Shown here piece after piece: positions 13,977-22,671 of a stretch of DNA of 38,277 nt. Each line of letters opens with the position of its first letter. Within the stretch, counting starts at the first letter, position 1. The notes beneath the pieces were generated by a model, which saw only the letters and a list, made by a program, of their open reading frames with translations, searched no databases and was not told the DNA's origin. The stretch is from an uncultured Oscillibacter sp. (GTDB lineage Bacteria > Bacillota > Clostridia > Oscillospirales > Oscillospiraceae), in assembly GCA_910586735.1 (NCBI GenBank), contig CAJUJW010000022.1, positions 1-38,277 on the forward strand, given 5' to 3'. The translations under genes were made by a program, and so were the position numbers.

Positions 13977-16787
13977 ATGGCAGTCAGCGGCGTAAGCAGT
14001 TCCAGAAGTATCTATGGAAATCGAAATGTGATTACGGGCCTTGCCAGCGGCATGGACACGGAGAGCATGATCGAAAACGCAATATCCGCGTACAAAAATA
14101 AGATCGCATCTCTGACCCAGAAACGCACCAAGACCGAGTGGAAACAGGAGGCCTACCGGAGCATCATCGACAAGATGTCCTCCTTCACCGACAAATATAC
14201 CTCCTACCGTTCCGCCAACAACCTGATGTCCAGCAGCTTTTTCGACCAGGCGGTGAAAACCGTCTCCAAGGGCAAGTACGCCGATCTGGTCTCCGCCACC
14301 GGACGCTCCAGCAGCGACATTCAGGTGGACCGGGTCCGGCAGCTGGCCAGCGCCGCCACCTATAAGCTCAGCGGCACGGCCCTGGACAGCACCACCGCGG
14401 CCTTCGGACAGAGCAATGTCACCTCCGCCGCCTCCGATATTCTGGACCTGGACAAGAAAATCGACATCAGCAACCTGAACGGCTCCCTGACCCTGGCCTA
14501 CGGCGGGTCCAGCGCCACCAGCTACCTGAGCCTCGAATTCGACGAGACCCAGACCTTCAAGGACGCGGACGCCCTGGTGGAAGAGATCAACAAGCAGCTG
14601 AGCGAACAGAGCGTCTCCATCGGCACCAAAACCTACACGGGGAAAGAGCTGCTGAACAACGTCGTCAAGGCCGAAGTGGGCAGCGACGGAAAAATCACCT
14701 TTACGGACCCGAAGAGAAACGGGGTCTATGTCAGCGGCGCCAGCGGCTCCGCCAAGGATCTGCTCCTGGGCGGCAAGGAGCCCAGCAGCGTGGCCGACAA
14801 GCAGATCAAATCCCTGACCCTCTCCTCCAACGCCCTGAAGACCGAGGAGATGTCCACACTGGAATACCTCTCCACCAGAGGGGCCAGCGTGGAAATCACC
14901 CTGGACGGCAAAACCAAGACCGTCAAGCTGCCGGGCAAGGACGACCTGCCCGAGCAGATTACGGGAGGGGCCCGGGACGCGAAATTCCTGGAGGCGTTTC
15001 AGAAGAACATTGACGACGCCTTTGGAAAAGGAAAGCTGACCGTCAGCGACGCCAACCGGAAGGAAGGCGCGGACGGAGCGGGCATCCAGCTCCAGTTTAC
15101 GGCCCCCAAGGGCTCCACCTTCGCCATCGGCTCCACCAAGGGCGAGATGCTGGGCTTCGGCGAGAGCAACCGGGTCACCAGCTACCTGAACACCGGCAAG
15201 ACCCTGGGCGAGCTCCTGGGCGACAAGGGCTTCGAGGGCCTGGAGGGCGTCAAGGTTCTCGCAAAGGACAAGGACGGAAAGGACATCCCTGGCCAGTACC
15301 TAAAAGACGATGACGGAAACTATATCTATGAGAAGGACGCGGACGGAAACACCCTCTACTCCTTCAAGGTTAACGGGAAGGAAATCGGACAGTTCAGCAA
15401 GGATACCACCCTTCAAACCGTCATGAACGCCATGAACAGCAACTCGGACTCCGGGGTCAAGGTGAGCTATTCCAAGCTGACCAACGAGCTGACCTTCACC
15501 GCCAAGGAAACCGGCGCGGCCAGCGAGGTGGCTTTCGAGGGCCTGTCCGGCAAGCTCTTCGGGGTTCCCGGCACCTATGACGACAAGGGCGGAACCTATA
15601 CCAAGGGGCAGGACGCCATTCTGGAGGTCTCGGTCAACGGCACCTCCCTGGGTGAGATTACCCGGAGCTCCAACAACGTGGAGCTGGACGGCATGACCCT
15701 GAATCTCAAGGGAACCTTCGGCTACCAGACGGACGACGACGGAAACATCCAGTTTGAAGAGAAGGGCCAGGCAAAGGACGGGGATAAACTGCTCTTCAGC
15801 TTCCAGGGCGTACAAAAGGGAGCGAAGGAAACCAGCGACGGCAAGCTGGAATTCACGGATGAGAAGACCGGCAAAACCATATACGGAGAGCTTGTGGACG
15901 GGGAGCTGACCTTTAAGAATCAGGCCGGCGACCAGGTCTATGCCCGGGTGGACGGCCAGAACCGGCTGCGGTTTGACACGGACGCGTCCCAGTCCGTAAA
16001 GGGCGAGGCGGTCATGATCAGAGAGCCTATCCGGGACACCAAGACCGAGGCCGTCACCTTTGAGACCAGCTCCGACGCGGACAGAATCGTGGATGTCATT
16101 AAGCAAATGGTGGTCGACTACAACGCCATGGCCAAGGAAATCAAAAACGCTTACTCCACCCTGCCCGCCCAGCGGTCCAACGGCCGGTACTACGAGCCCC
16201 TGACCGCCGAGGAGGAAGAGGACCAGAGCGAGACCTTCATCAAAAACTGGAATGAGAAGGCCAAGCAGGGCATCCTCTTCGGAGACCGGGACCTGGCCAC
16301 CCTCTACCAGCGCATGACCAGCGCCATCTCCGTGACCGGGGAGAACGGCGATGCCCTCCGGGCGGCGGGCATCACCGTGAACTACTCCAACGGCCTGAGC
16401 ACCCTGGAGTTCAACGAGACGAAATTCCGGGACGCCCTGAACAACAACCCCGAGAAGGTCCGGGACGCCTTCACCTCCAGCACCGAGTCCGGCGCCAAGA
16501 GCAACGGGCTGATGCAGGCGCTGAAGCAGCCTCTGGATATGTACGGCAAGACCAGCGGCGGCAAGGGCGTGCTGGTGGAAAAGGCGGGCTCCTCCCTGGC
16601 GCCCAGCACCATGTACAACAACACCATCCAAAAAGAGCTGGACAACATCGACTCGCAGATCGAGCGCTGGCAGGATAAGATGGAAGACCAGATCGACCAC
16701 TACACCAGCCAGTTCTCCCGGCTGGAGCAGCTGATCCAGCAGATGAACTCCCAGAGCTCTTACTTCTCCCAGCTGATGGGCGGCTGA
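13977..16787 (+). CDS. fliD: Flagellar filament cap protein FliD (hook-associated protein 2), enlarged
   Basis: A 936-residue FliD, far longer than the usual 450-650. The N-terminal domain (VITGLASGMDTESMIENAI) and the C-terminal domain (about 660-936, with LATLYQRMTSAI and VNYSNGLSTLEFNETKFRDA) are standard. A flagellin-IN-like segment lies near residues 470-510. The extra length is a Gly/Lys/Asp-rich middle with repeated GKT and KDGK-type turns, likely an enlarged surface-exposed D2/D3 region. FliD caps the growing filament and folds incoming flagellin; the exposed domains can contact host mucus or be antigenic. I chose the ATG at 13977, nine bases after AAAGGGG, over an upstream in-frame TTG at 13968. 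fliS follows after 27 nt. Confidence 0.94.
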   Translation: MAVSGVSSSRSIYGNRNVITGLASGMDTESMIENAISAYKNKIASLTQKRTKTEWKQEAYRSIIDKMSSFTDKYTSYRSANNLMSSSFFDQAVKTVSKGKYADLVSATGRSSSDIQVDRVRQLASAATYKLSGTALDSTTAAFGQSNVTSAASDILDLDKKIDISNLNGSLTLAYGGSSATSYLSLEFDETQTFKDADALVEEINKQLSEQSVSIGTKTYTGKELLNNVVKAEVGSDGKITFTDPKRNGVYVSGASGSAKDLLLGGKEPSSVADKQIKSLTLSSNALKTEEMSTLEYLSTRGASVEITLDGKTKTVKLPGKDDLPEQITGGARDAKFLEAFQKNIDDAFGKGKLTVSDANRKEGADGAGIQLQFTAPKGSTFAIGSTKGEMLGFGESNRVTSYLNTGKTLGELLGDKGFEGLEGVKVLAKDKDGKDIPGQYLKDDDGNYIYEKDADGNTLYSFKVNGKEIGQFSKDTTLQTVMNAMNSNSDSGVKVSYSKLTNELTFTAKETGAASEVAFEGLSGKLFGVPGTYDDKGGTYTKGQDAILEVSVNGTSLGEITRSSNNVELDGMTLNLKGTFGYQTDDDGNIQFEEKGQAKDGDKLLFSFQGVQKGAKETSDGKLEFTDEKTGKTIYGELVDGELTFKNQAGDQVYARVDGQNRLRFDTDASQSVKGEAVMIREPIRDTKTEAVTFETSSDADRIVDVIKQMVVDYNAMAKEIKNAYSTLPAQRSNGRYYEPLTAEEEEDQSETFIKNWNEKAKQGILFGDRDLATLYQRMTSAISVTGENGDALRAAGITVNYSNGLSTLEFNETKFRDALNNNPEKVRDAFTSSTESGAKSNGLMQALKQPLDMYGKTSGGKGVLVEKAGSSLAPSTMYNNTIQKELDNIDSQIERWQDKMEDQIDHYTSQFSRLEQLIQQMNSQSSYFSQLMGG

Positions 16788-16814
16788 TTTTGAAAAGGCG
16801 GTGATCCACAGACA

Positions 16815-17192
16815 ATGGATATGAAAGGCTATCAGTCGTACAAGGAGCAGAGCGTCAACACCATGACCCAGGGCGAGCTTCTTCTGCTGCTGTATGACGA
16901 GCTGTATAAGCGTTTGGCCCAGGCGGAGATTATGCTGGATCAGCAGAACTATCCCGTTTACGAGGCCTCCATTGAACGGGCGGTCGCCATCATCGACTAT
17001 CTGGACTCCACATTGGACCGGCAGTATCCCATCAGCGGGAACCTGGCGCAGCTCTACGAGTATTTCACCTATGAGCTGGGCCGGGCGAAGATTGGCCGCC
17101 GCAAGGAGGTTCTGACCCACGTGAAATCCATGGTGGGCGAGCTTCGGGACGCCTTCCGCCAGGCGCAGAAGAGCGGAGACTCAGGAAAGTAG
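16815..17192 (+). CDS. fliS: Flagellin export chaperone FliS
   Basis: A 125-residue, mostly helical protein of the standard FliS size. It shows the family pattern YKEQSVNTMTQGELLLLLYD near the N-terminus and LAQLYEYFTYELGRAKI in the C-terminal half. FliS binds the C-terminal helix of flagellin in the cytoplasm, prevents premature polymerisation and delivers it to FlhA. It follows fliD directly, as in most flagellated bacteria. The flagellin gene itself is not in this window. The ribosome binding site is GGCGGTGAT, ten bases before the ATG. Confidence 0.95.
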   Translation: MDMKGYQSYKEQSVNTMTQGELLLLLYDELYKRLAQAEIMLDQQNYPVYEASIERAVAIIDYLDSTLDRQYPISGNLAQLYEYFTYELGRAKIGRRKEVLTHVKSMVGELRDAFRQAQKSGDSGK

Positions 17193-17194
17193 GT

Positions 17195-17587
17195 ATGGGG
17201 ATGGAAGCATCGGCGCTCTTGGACGCCCACGTGCAGCTGAAACGGATTTACACCGCGCTGAACGAGGCCCTGGACCTGACCCGCCAGCTGGCGGACGCCG
17301 TGGACCGGGACGACCGGGTCTCAATCCAGATGCTGACCTCCATGCGGCAGGAGCCCACCGACAAGCTGGCCGCGGCCCATCAGGCCCTGGACCAGCAGAA
17401 GCGGTCCCTGGCCCCGGAGGACGCCGGACGCCTGGCCGCCCTGCTCCAGGGAGCGGCGGCGGAGACGGCGGCGGAGACCCCCTTAGCAGAACAGATCAGC
17501 GTCAACCAGAGGACCTTGAAGCAGCTTGTGGACCTGGACCGGGTGGTCAACCGCAAGATCGCGAGAGAGAAGTCCGTATATAATTGA
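17195..17587 (+). CDS. Small helical protein, probable FliT/FlgN-like flagellar chaperone
   Basis: A 130-residue protein starting 2 nt after the fliS stop, predicted almost entirely helical, with heptad-like spacing in ALLDAHVQLKRIYTALNEAL. It has no membrane segment or signal peptide. The size, helical character and position after fliD-fliS match FliT or FlgN-type export chaperones, which bind FliD or the hook-filament junction proteins. Sequence conservation in these families is low, so the assignment rests on context. The ATG at 17195 is used; one at 17201 is also possible. A 134-nt GC-rich gap separates it from the ABC ATPase gene. Confidence 0.65.
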   Translation: MGMEASALLDAHVQLKRIYTALNEALDLTRQLADAVDRDDRVSIQMLTSMRQEPTDKLAAAHQALDQQKRSLAPEDAGRLAALLQGAAAETAAETPLAEQISVNQRTLKQLVDLDRVVNRKIAREKSVYN

Positions 17588-17721
17588 AGAGACACAGGAG
17601 AGCCGGGCCCCGGCCGTTCCAGCCGGGCCCCCGCCTTTCCTGCGCGTATGGACGGACGCCGGGAAGCACCGGAACGCGGCCCCCGGCGGGGCAAGATTTC
17701 AGGACTACGGGAGCGGGAGCT

Positions 17722-18459
17722 ATGCCCACGATCACGCTGGAAAACGTAACAAAGAACTACAAGCTGGACCGACGGCAGCAGAAGGAGCGGAAGGGGAAAA
17801 AATTCGAGACCGGCGTGCAGGACATCAACCTGACCATCAAGCAGGGGGAGTTCGTCTTCTTCGTCGGCAGCAGCGGCGCGGGAAAGAGCACCCTGCTGGA
17901 CCTGATCTCCGGGAAGCTGAAGCCCGACAAGGGCGCCGTGTACCTGGACAGGCGGGACCTCTCCAAGCTGATCCCCTGGAGCCAGAACCGGGCGGCCATC
18001 CTCTTCGGCCGGGTGCAGCAGGAGCACAGCCTCATCCGCAAGATGACCGTAGAGGAGAACCTCTGGGTGGCCGCCCAGGTGGGCCGCCGCCGCTTTGAGA
18101 GCACCAAGCACATGGAGCTGCGGGTGAAGAAGGTGCTGGGCCTGGTGGGGATGCGGGGCGTGGAGTCCCGATACCCCGTGGAGATGTCCATCGGCGAGTG
18201 CCGCCGGGTGGAGCTGGCCAGGGCCCTGATCAACAGCCCGCCCATTCTGGTGCTGGACGAAATCACCGCCAACCTGGACGACGACAACATCTGGGATATG
18301 TTCCAGCTGCTCCAGGAGGTCAACCGGAAGGGAACCACGGTGATTATGGCCACCCATGCCAGCCGGTATGTGAACATCATGCGCCGCCGGGTGGTGACGC
18401 TGGTGGACGGAAAGATCTTCGGCGACGTGGAGAAAGGAAGATACGGCGACGTGGTGTGA
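17722..18459 (+). CDS. ABC transporter-type ATPase, FtsE-like, without a visible permease
   Basis: A 245-residue ABC ATPase. Walker A is GSSGAGKS (49-56) and Walker B is ILVLDE (175-180), followed by the D-loop region and H212 of the H-loop. The signature motif is degenerate: MSIGECR at 155-161 instead of LSGGQ/E. The overall layout is closest to FtsE/LolD-type ATPases, which act with FtsX-like permeases, but no permease gene lies beside it. The N-terminus has a Lys/Arg/Gln-rich insertion at 17-28. The ATG follows GGGAGCGGGAGC. The gene lies between a flagellar chaperone gene and a chemoreceptor gene. It may serve a non-transport role or pair with a distant permease. Confidence 0.82.
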   Translation: MPTITLENVTKNYKLDRRQQKERKGKKFETGVQDINLTIKQGEFVFFVGSSGAGKSTLLDLISGKLKPDKGAVYLDRRDLSKLIPWSQNRAAILFGRVQQEHSLIRKMTVEENLWVAAQVGRRRFESTKHMELRVKKVLGLVGMRGVESRYPVEMSIGECRRVELARALINSPPILVLDEITANLDDDNIWDMFQLLQEVNRKGTTVIMATHASRYVNIMRRRVVTLVDGKIFGDVEKGRYGDVV

Positions 18460-18528
18460 AAGCCGCGGGAAGCCGATTAGAATAAAAGAAGTCTTGATCC
18501 ATTTAAGAAAACGAGGAGGAAGCAGGAA

Positions 18529-20304
18529 ATGATAAAAAACATGAAGATCAGGAAGAGCCTGATCCTGGGTTTCGGGATTACCATCGTCGTCTCCGCAATC
18601 ATCATCATTGTATCGCTGGTGCTGATGGCGGTCCAGAAGGGACAGTACACCGACATCCTGAACAATTATGTGAAGTCCAATGAAATGGTTTCCGAGTGCC
18701 GCATCAACTACAATATCGCCGCCCGGAGCCTGCGGGACGCGGTGCTGTCCGGCAACATGTCCAGCCTGGATACCACCAGCAGCAAGATGGAGGAGCTGAC
18801 GGCGGAGATTGCCGCCCTGGAAAGCATTTATCCTCTGGAGGATAAGACGGAGCTGAACAATTTTACTAACCTGGTGGAGAGCTGGCAGAAGGAAGCCGCC
18901 ACCATCAGCCAGACGGCCCGCACCAACCAGCAGCAGGCCGCCACCATGATTGTCAACGACTGCACCCCCGCTTTGAATCAGATGGCCGACGCCGGCACCG
19001 TGCTGGCCAATAAGCTCCAGACGGAACAGAATGCTATTATCAAACGGCAGAGCACGATCTCCAACATCGCCATGGCCTGCATCGTGGTGGCCATGGTCAT
19101 CGCGACCATCGTGGTCCTCCGGCTGGCCCTGATCATCATCAAGAGCATCGTGGTTCCCACGGAGAAGGTTCGCGCCGCCCTGGTTGGCTTCAGCGAGGGC
19201 AAGCTGGATATCCCCGTGGACTATGAGAGCAAGAGCGAGCTGGGCGAAATGTGCGACGCCCTGCGGACCAGCCAAACGGTGCTGGACAGCGTTATCAAGG
19301 ACGCCTGCCGCCTCCTGGAGGAGATGGGCGGCGGCAACTTCAACTGCCGCACCCAGGCCGAGAAGTATTACGTAGGCGAGCTGGCCAATATGCTCACGTC
19401 CATTCGGGCCATCAACCGCAGTCTCAGCGACACACTGATCCAGATCAGCCTCAGCGGCGAGCAGGTCTCCTCCGGTTCCGACCAGGTGTCCACCGGCGCC
19501 CAGGCCCTGGCGCAGGGCGCCACCGAGCAGGCCAGCGCCGTCCAGGAGCTGTCCGCCACCATCGCCGAGATTTCCAGCCGGGCCCAGAGCAACGCCCAGA
19601 GCAGCGAAATGGCCATGGACCACTCCAAGAGCGCCGACCTGCGGGTCCGGGAGAGCGCCGCGTACATGGACGAGATGGTCAAGGCTATGGAGAAAATTTC
19701 CAGCTCCTCCCAGGAGATCGGGAAAATCATCGCCACCATTGAGAACATCGCCTTCCAGACCAACATCCTGGCTCTGAACGCCGCCGTGGAAGCCGCCCGG
19801 GCGGGCTCCGCCGGCAAGGGCTTCGCCGTGGTGGCCGACGAGGTGCGGAACCTGGCCACCAAGTCCGACCAGGCCGCCAAGGCCACCAAGGAGCTGATTG
19901 ACAACTCCATCACCTCCGTTCAGGACGGCAGCGAAATCGTCAAGCGGGTCTCCGAGTCCCTGGACAAGACGGTCCAGGCCACCAACGAGTCCATGTCCGC
20001 CCTCCAGGAGATTGCCAAGGCCGTGGAGGAAGAGGCCGAGGCCATCGCTCAGGTCACCGAGGGCATCGACCAGATCTCCAGCGTGGTGCAGACCAACTCC
20101 GCCACCTCCGAGCAGTCCGCCGCCGCCAGCGAGGAGCTGAGCAGCCAGGCCAGCCTGATGAAGGATCTGCTGAGCAAGTTCCGTCTCCGCAGCGACAGCG
20201 GTTCCTCCAGCTACAGCGCCCCCAGCTATACGGACAGCAGCGCCGAAACCTCCTATGACAGCGGCTACACCGCGGACTCCTCCAGCGCGTTCAGCAAGTA
20301 TTGA
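18529..20304 (+). CDS. Methyl-accepting chemotaxis protein
   Basis: A 591-residue transmembrane chemoreceptor. Helix TM1 lies at about 10-34 and TM2 at about 179-203, and between them is a helical, four-helix-bundle-type sensor of about 145 residues. After TM2 there is a HAMP domain (204-258) and what looks like a second HAMP-like unit (to about 305). The signalling coiled coil follows, with its hairpin tip IAFQTNILALNAAVEAARAG (407-426) that binds CheA and CheW/CheV. The tail (555-591) is Ser/Tyr/Asp-rich and lacks the NWETF pentapeptide. The ligand is unknown. The ATG follows AACGAGGAGGAAG. A strong terminator-like hairpin lies about 275 nt after the stop. Confidence 0.96.
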   Translation: MIKNMKIRKSLILGFGITIVVSAIIIIVSLVLMAVQKGQYTDILNNYVKSNEMVSECRINYNIAARSLRDAVLSGNMSSLDTTSSKMEELTAEIAALESIYPLEDKTELNNFTNLVESWQKEAATISQTARTNQQQAATMIVNDCTPALNQMADAGTVLANKLQTEQNAIIKRQSTISNIAMACIVVAMVIATIVVLRLALIIIKSIVVPTEKVRAALVGFSEGKLDIPVDYESKSELGEMCDALRTSQTVLDSVIKDACRLLEEMGGGNFNCRTQAEKYYVGELANMLTSIRAINRSLSDTLIQISLSGEQVSSGSDQVSTGAQALAQGATEQASAVQELSATIAEISSRAQSNAQSSEMAMDHSKSADLRVRESAAYMDEMVKAMEKISSSSQEIGKIIATIENIAFQTNILALNAAVEAARAGSAGKGFAVVADEVRNLATKSDQAAKATKELIDNSITSVQDGSEIVKRVSESLDKTVQATNESMSALQEIAKAVEEEAEAIAQVTEGIDQISSVVQTNSATSEQSAAASEELSSQASLMKDLLSKFRLRSDSGSSSYSAPSYTDSSAETSYDSGYTADSSSAFSKY

Positions 20305-20344
20305 GCGCCCGTCCGGGCAGCGGCCGGTTCCGCCGGTATTTAAG

Positions 20345-20503
20345 AAGCTGTATTCACAACCGCTGAACGCCGTCTGTGCGGTCTTTTTCCCGCCATACTG
20401 CGTCGCCTCCCCTTGCAATCCGTCAGGATTGCTGCGGGAAATCTCCTTGTCTGGCGAGAAAAATCCTCGCCCAGCCGGCATCCCCCGGTAATGAATACAG
20501 CTT
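20345..20503. mobile_element. MITE-like element with 12-bp terminal inverted repeats
   Basis: The perfect inverted repeats AAGCTGTATTCA (20345-20356) and TGAATACAGCTT (20492-20503) bound a 159-bp segment with no convincing gene. Inside are two clean hairpins, GCAATCC-GTCA-GGATTGC and GGCGAG...CTCGCC, so the element is highly foldable. It lies in the 343-nt gene-free interval between the chemoreceptor gene and the FtsA-like gene. Size, terminal repeats and intergenic site fit a miniature inverted-repeat transposable element or a dispersed palindromic repeat; a clear target duplication is not seen. The rest of the interval holds GC-rich sequence and a hairpin listed separately. Confidence 0.6.
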
Positions 20504-20579
20504 TTCTAAGACGCGGACTGTCATGGAATGACCGCGGATTCCCTCGCGCCATTCCGCGCTGGCAGTAAAATCCCCTGCC

Positions 20580-20622
20580 ATGATGCCAGAAGGCGGTTCG
20601 GTTCCGCCTTCTGGCATCATTT
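20580..20622. terminator. 17-bp perfect hairpin, probable terminator or attenuator
   Basis: ATGATGCCAGAAGGCGG (20580-20596) pairs perfectly with CCGCCTTCTGGCATCAT (20604-20620) around a 7-nt loop. Only a short TTT follows on the plus strand, so termination may rely on stem strength. It ends 27 nt before the start of the FtsA-like gene, leaving no room for a promoter downstream. It may therefore act as an attenuator in the leader of that gene. Confidence 0.7.
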
Positions 20623-20647
20623 GCGCCTGTGAAAGGAGCGCCTCTTT

Positions 20648-22630
20648 ATGAAGGATTTAAGAGCCCAGGAGCGGGATTTGATTTTCGCCCTGGATATCGG
20701 GACCCGCAGTGTCGTGGGCGTTGTGGGCAAGCCCTCCGGGGGCCGGTTCAAGGCCCTGGATATCGAAATGGCGGAACACAACAGCCGCGCTATGCTGGAC
20801 GGACAGATTGACAACATCCATCAGGTGGGCTCCCTGGCCCGGACGGTGACGGACCGGCTGGAGGAGCGCCTGGGCGTCCATCTGGAGCGGGTGTGCGTGG
20901 CCGCCGCCGGGCGGGCCCTGCGGACCCAGAGCGGCAGCTTCACCATGGACATCAGCCAGGAAAAGACCATCAGCGCCGAGACCATCAGCCGCCTGGAGGC
21001 GGGGGCCCTCTCCGCCGCCGAGGAGGCGCTGCAAATGGAGGACGAGGTCCGGCGGCAGTTCTTCATGGTGGGCTATACCGTGGCCCAGTACCGGCTGGAT
21101 AACTATCCCCTGGCCTCCCTCCTGGACCACAACGGCCAGAAGGCGGAGGCCGACGTGGTGGCCACCTTCCTCCCCGGCGAGGTGGTGGAGAGCCTGTACG
21201 CCGCCATGCGGACGGCGGGGCTCCAGGTCTCCAGCCTGACGCTGGAGCCCATCGCCGCCATGAACGCCGCCATCCCCGTGGAGCTGCGGCTCTTGAACCT
21301 GGCCCTGGTGGACATTGGCGCGGGAACCACGGACATCGCCGTCTGCCGGGACGGCAGCGTCACAGGCTATACCATGGCCACCATCGCCGGGGACGAAATC
21401 ACCGAGGCCATCATGCGCACCTTCCTGGTGGACTTCCAGACCGCCGAGACCATGAAGCGGAACCTCCGCCTCGGGGAGGACGCCCACTACACGGACATTC
21501 TGGGGTTGGAGAACGTGGCCGCCTTCGACGAGATTCACGCCGCCATCCAGGAGCCCATGGGCCGCTTGGCGGAGGCCATCGCCGCCCAGGTTTCCAAGCT
21601 CAACGGCGGCGCGCCCTCGGCCCTCTTCCTGGCGGGGGGCGGCAGCAAGCTGGACGGCCTCCGGGAACGGGTGGCCCAGAGCATGGGGATGGACGAGCGC
21701 CGGGTGGCCATCGCCGGGAACAACTTCGCCAAAAGCGCCTTTGCCGACGAGCTGGACCTGAACAACCCGGAGTACGCCACGCCCTTAGGGATCGCCGTCT
21801 CCGCCGGGCTGGGTCTTCTGAACGACAGCTATGTCATCACCCTCAACGGGGAAACCGCCAAGCTCTTCCGCAGCGGCACCCTGACGGTCCGGGACATTTT
21901 GCTGATGAACGGCTATACCTACGCCGACATGCTGGGCCGATCCGGGAAGAACCTGGGCGTGACCCTCAACGGCCGGCGCATGGTTCTCCGGGGCGAGCCC
22001 GCCGCCCCCGCCATCCTGCGGGTGAACGGGGAGGAGGCGGCCATCAACGCCGTGGTCCACGCGGGGGACAGCATCAGCTTCCAGCCCGCCCGAGGCGGCA
22101 GGGACGCCGCCAAGACCCTGGGAGAACTGCTGGGAAAGGACTTCTCCGGCCGGGTTCTCCTGAACAACCGGGAGGGGGACCTCCGGGCCTCCCTCCACCA
22201 GGGGGACGTGATTCTGACCCTGGAGGGGCCCGCCGGGGTGCCCATTCCGCCCCTGCCTTCCCAGGAGGAGGAGATGCGGCCCCAGGAGGCCCCGGAACCC
22301 GAGGAGGTCCCCGCCCCGGAGCCGGAGACCCCGGACCCCCCCGCCCCCGAGACAGAGGCGGTTCCCCCCGCGCCCCCGGCCCCGCCGCCGGAGGCCCTGG
22401 AACCGGTAAAGCCCCTGATCCGCAGGCGGGAGGTGGAAATTCTTTTGAACGGCAAGCCCCTGGTCCTGCACCCCAAGGAGAACGGCCAGCCCTATTACGT
22501 GATGGACCTGCTGGAGCGCTCCGGTGTGGACTTCGAGAAGCTGGAGGGCCCCGTGCGCCTGGCGGTGAACGGGACGGAGTGCGGGTTCAGCCAGGTGGTG
22601 CGGGACCGGGATTCCATCACCATCCGCTGA
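20648..22630 (+). CDS. FtsA/actin-like ATPase with duplicated C-terminal domains
   Basis: A 660-residue protein. Residues 1-390 are an FtsA-type actin fold: phosphate-1 loop FALDIGTRS (13-21), phosphate-2 LVDIGAGTTDIAV (220-232) and adenosine loop LFLAGGGSKLDGL (326-338). FtsA is normally about 410-440 residues and ends in a membrane-binding helix; here there are instead about 270 extra residues. These hold small strand-rich units of pattern hhxLNG...VNG...GDSI (around 396-478 and 596-660) joined by a Pro/Glu-rich linker (535-588). The closest known relatives are FtsA, PilM and Clostridia FtsA-like proteins of unknown role. The true ftsA probably lies in the division cluster elsewhere. The ATG follows AAAGGAGCG. 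The next gene is 41 nt downstream and likely co-transcribed. Confidence 0.85.
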   Translation: MKDLRAQERDLIFALDIGTRSVVGVVGKPSGGRFKALDIEMAEHNSRAMLDGQIDNIHQVGSLARTVTDRLEERLGVHLERVCVAAAGRALRTQSGSFTMDISQEKTISAETISRLEAGALSAAEEALQMEDEVRRQFFMVGYTVAQYRLDNYPLASLLDHNGQKAEADVVATFLPGEVVESLYAAMRTAGLQVSSLTLEPIAAMNAAIPVELRLLNLALVDIGAGTTDIAVCRDGSVTGYTMATIAGDEITEAIMRTFLVDFQTAETMKRNLRLGEDAHYTDILGLENVAAFDEIHAAIQEPMGRLAEAIAAQVSKLNGGAPSALFLAGGGSKLDGLRERVAQSMGMDERRVAIAGNNFAKSAFADELDLNNPEYATPLGIAVSAGLGLLNDSYVITLNGETAKLFRSGTLTVRDILLMNGYTYADMLGRSGKNLGVTLNGRRMVLRGEPAAPAILRVNGEEAAINAVVHAGDSISFQPARGGRDAAKTLGELLGKDFSGRVLLNNREGDLRASLHQGDVILTLEGPAGVPIPPLPSQEEEMRPQEAPEPEEVPAPEPETPDPPAPETEAVPPAPPAPPPEALEPVKPLIRRREVEILLNGKPLVLHPKENGQPYYVMDLLERSGVDFEKLEGPVRLAVNGTECGFSQVVRDRDSITIR

Positions 22631-22671
22631 GGCGGGCCGCTTGCGTATATTGTCAGTAGGAGAGTGAAGCG

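Noticed and set aside
17588..17721. Possible terminator in the GC-rich gap before the ABC ATPase gene
   Set aside because: The repeated AGCCGGGCCC allows only a 6-bp stem with a weak T-tract, so support is too thin.
17380..20481. A minus-strand open frame of over 1000 codons opposite the ABC ATPase and chemoreceptor genes
   Set aside because: It runs antisense through two clear genes, the start lies inside the MITE-like element, and the composition is Gly/His/Leu-rich without motifs.
20255..20491. Small open frame through the chemoreceptor 3' end and the MITE-like element
   Set aside because: It has no ribosome binding site, overlaps the chemoreceptor gene in another frame and covers most of a palindromic element.
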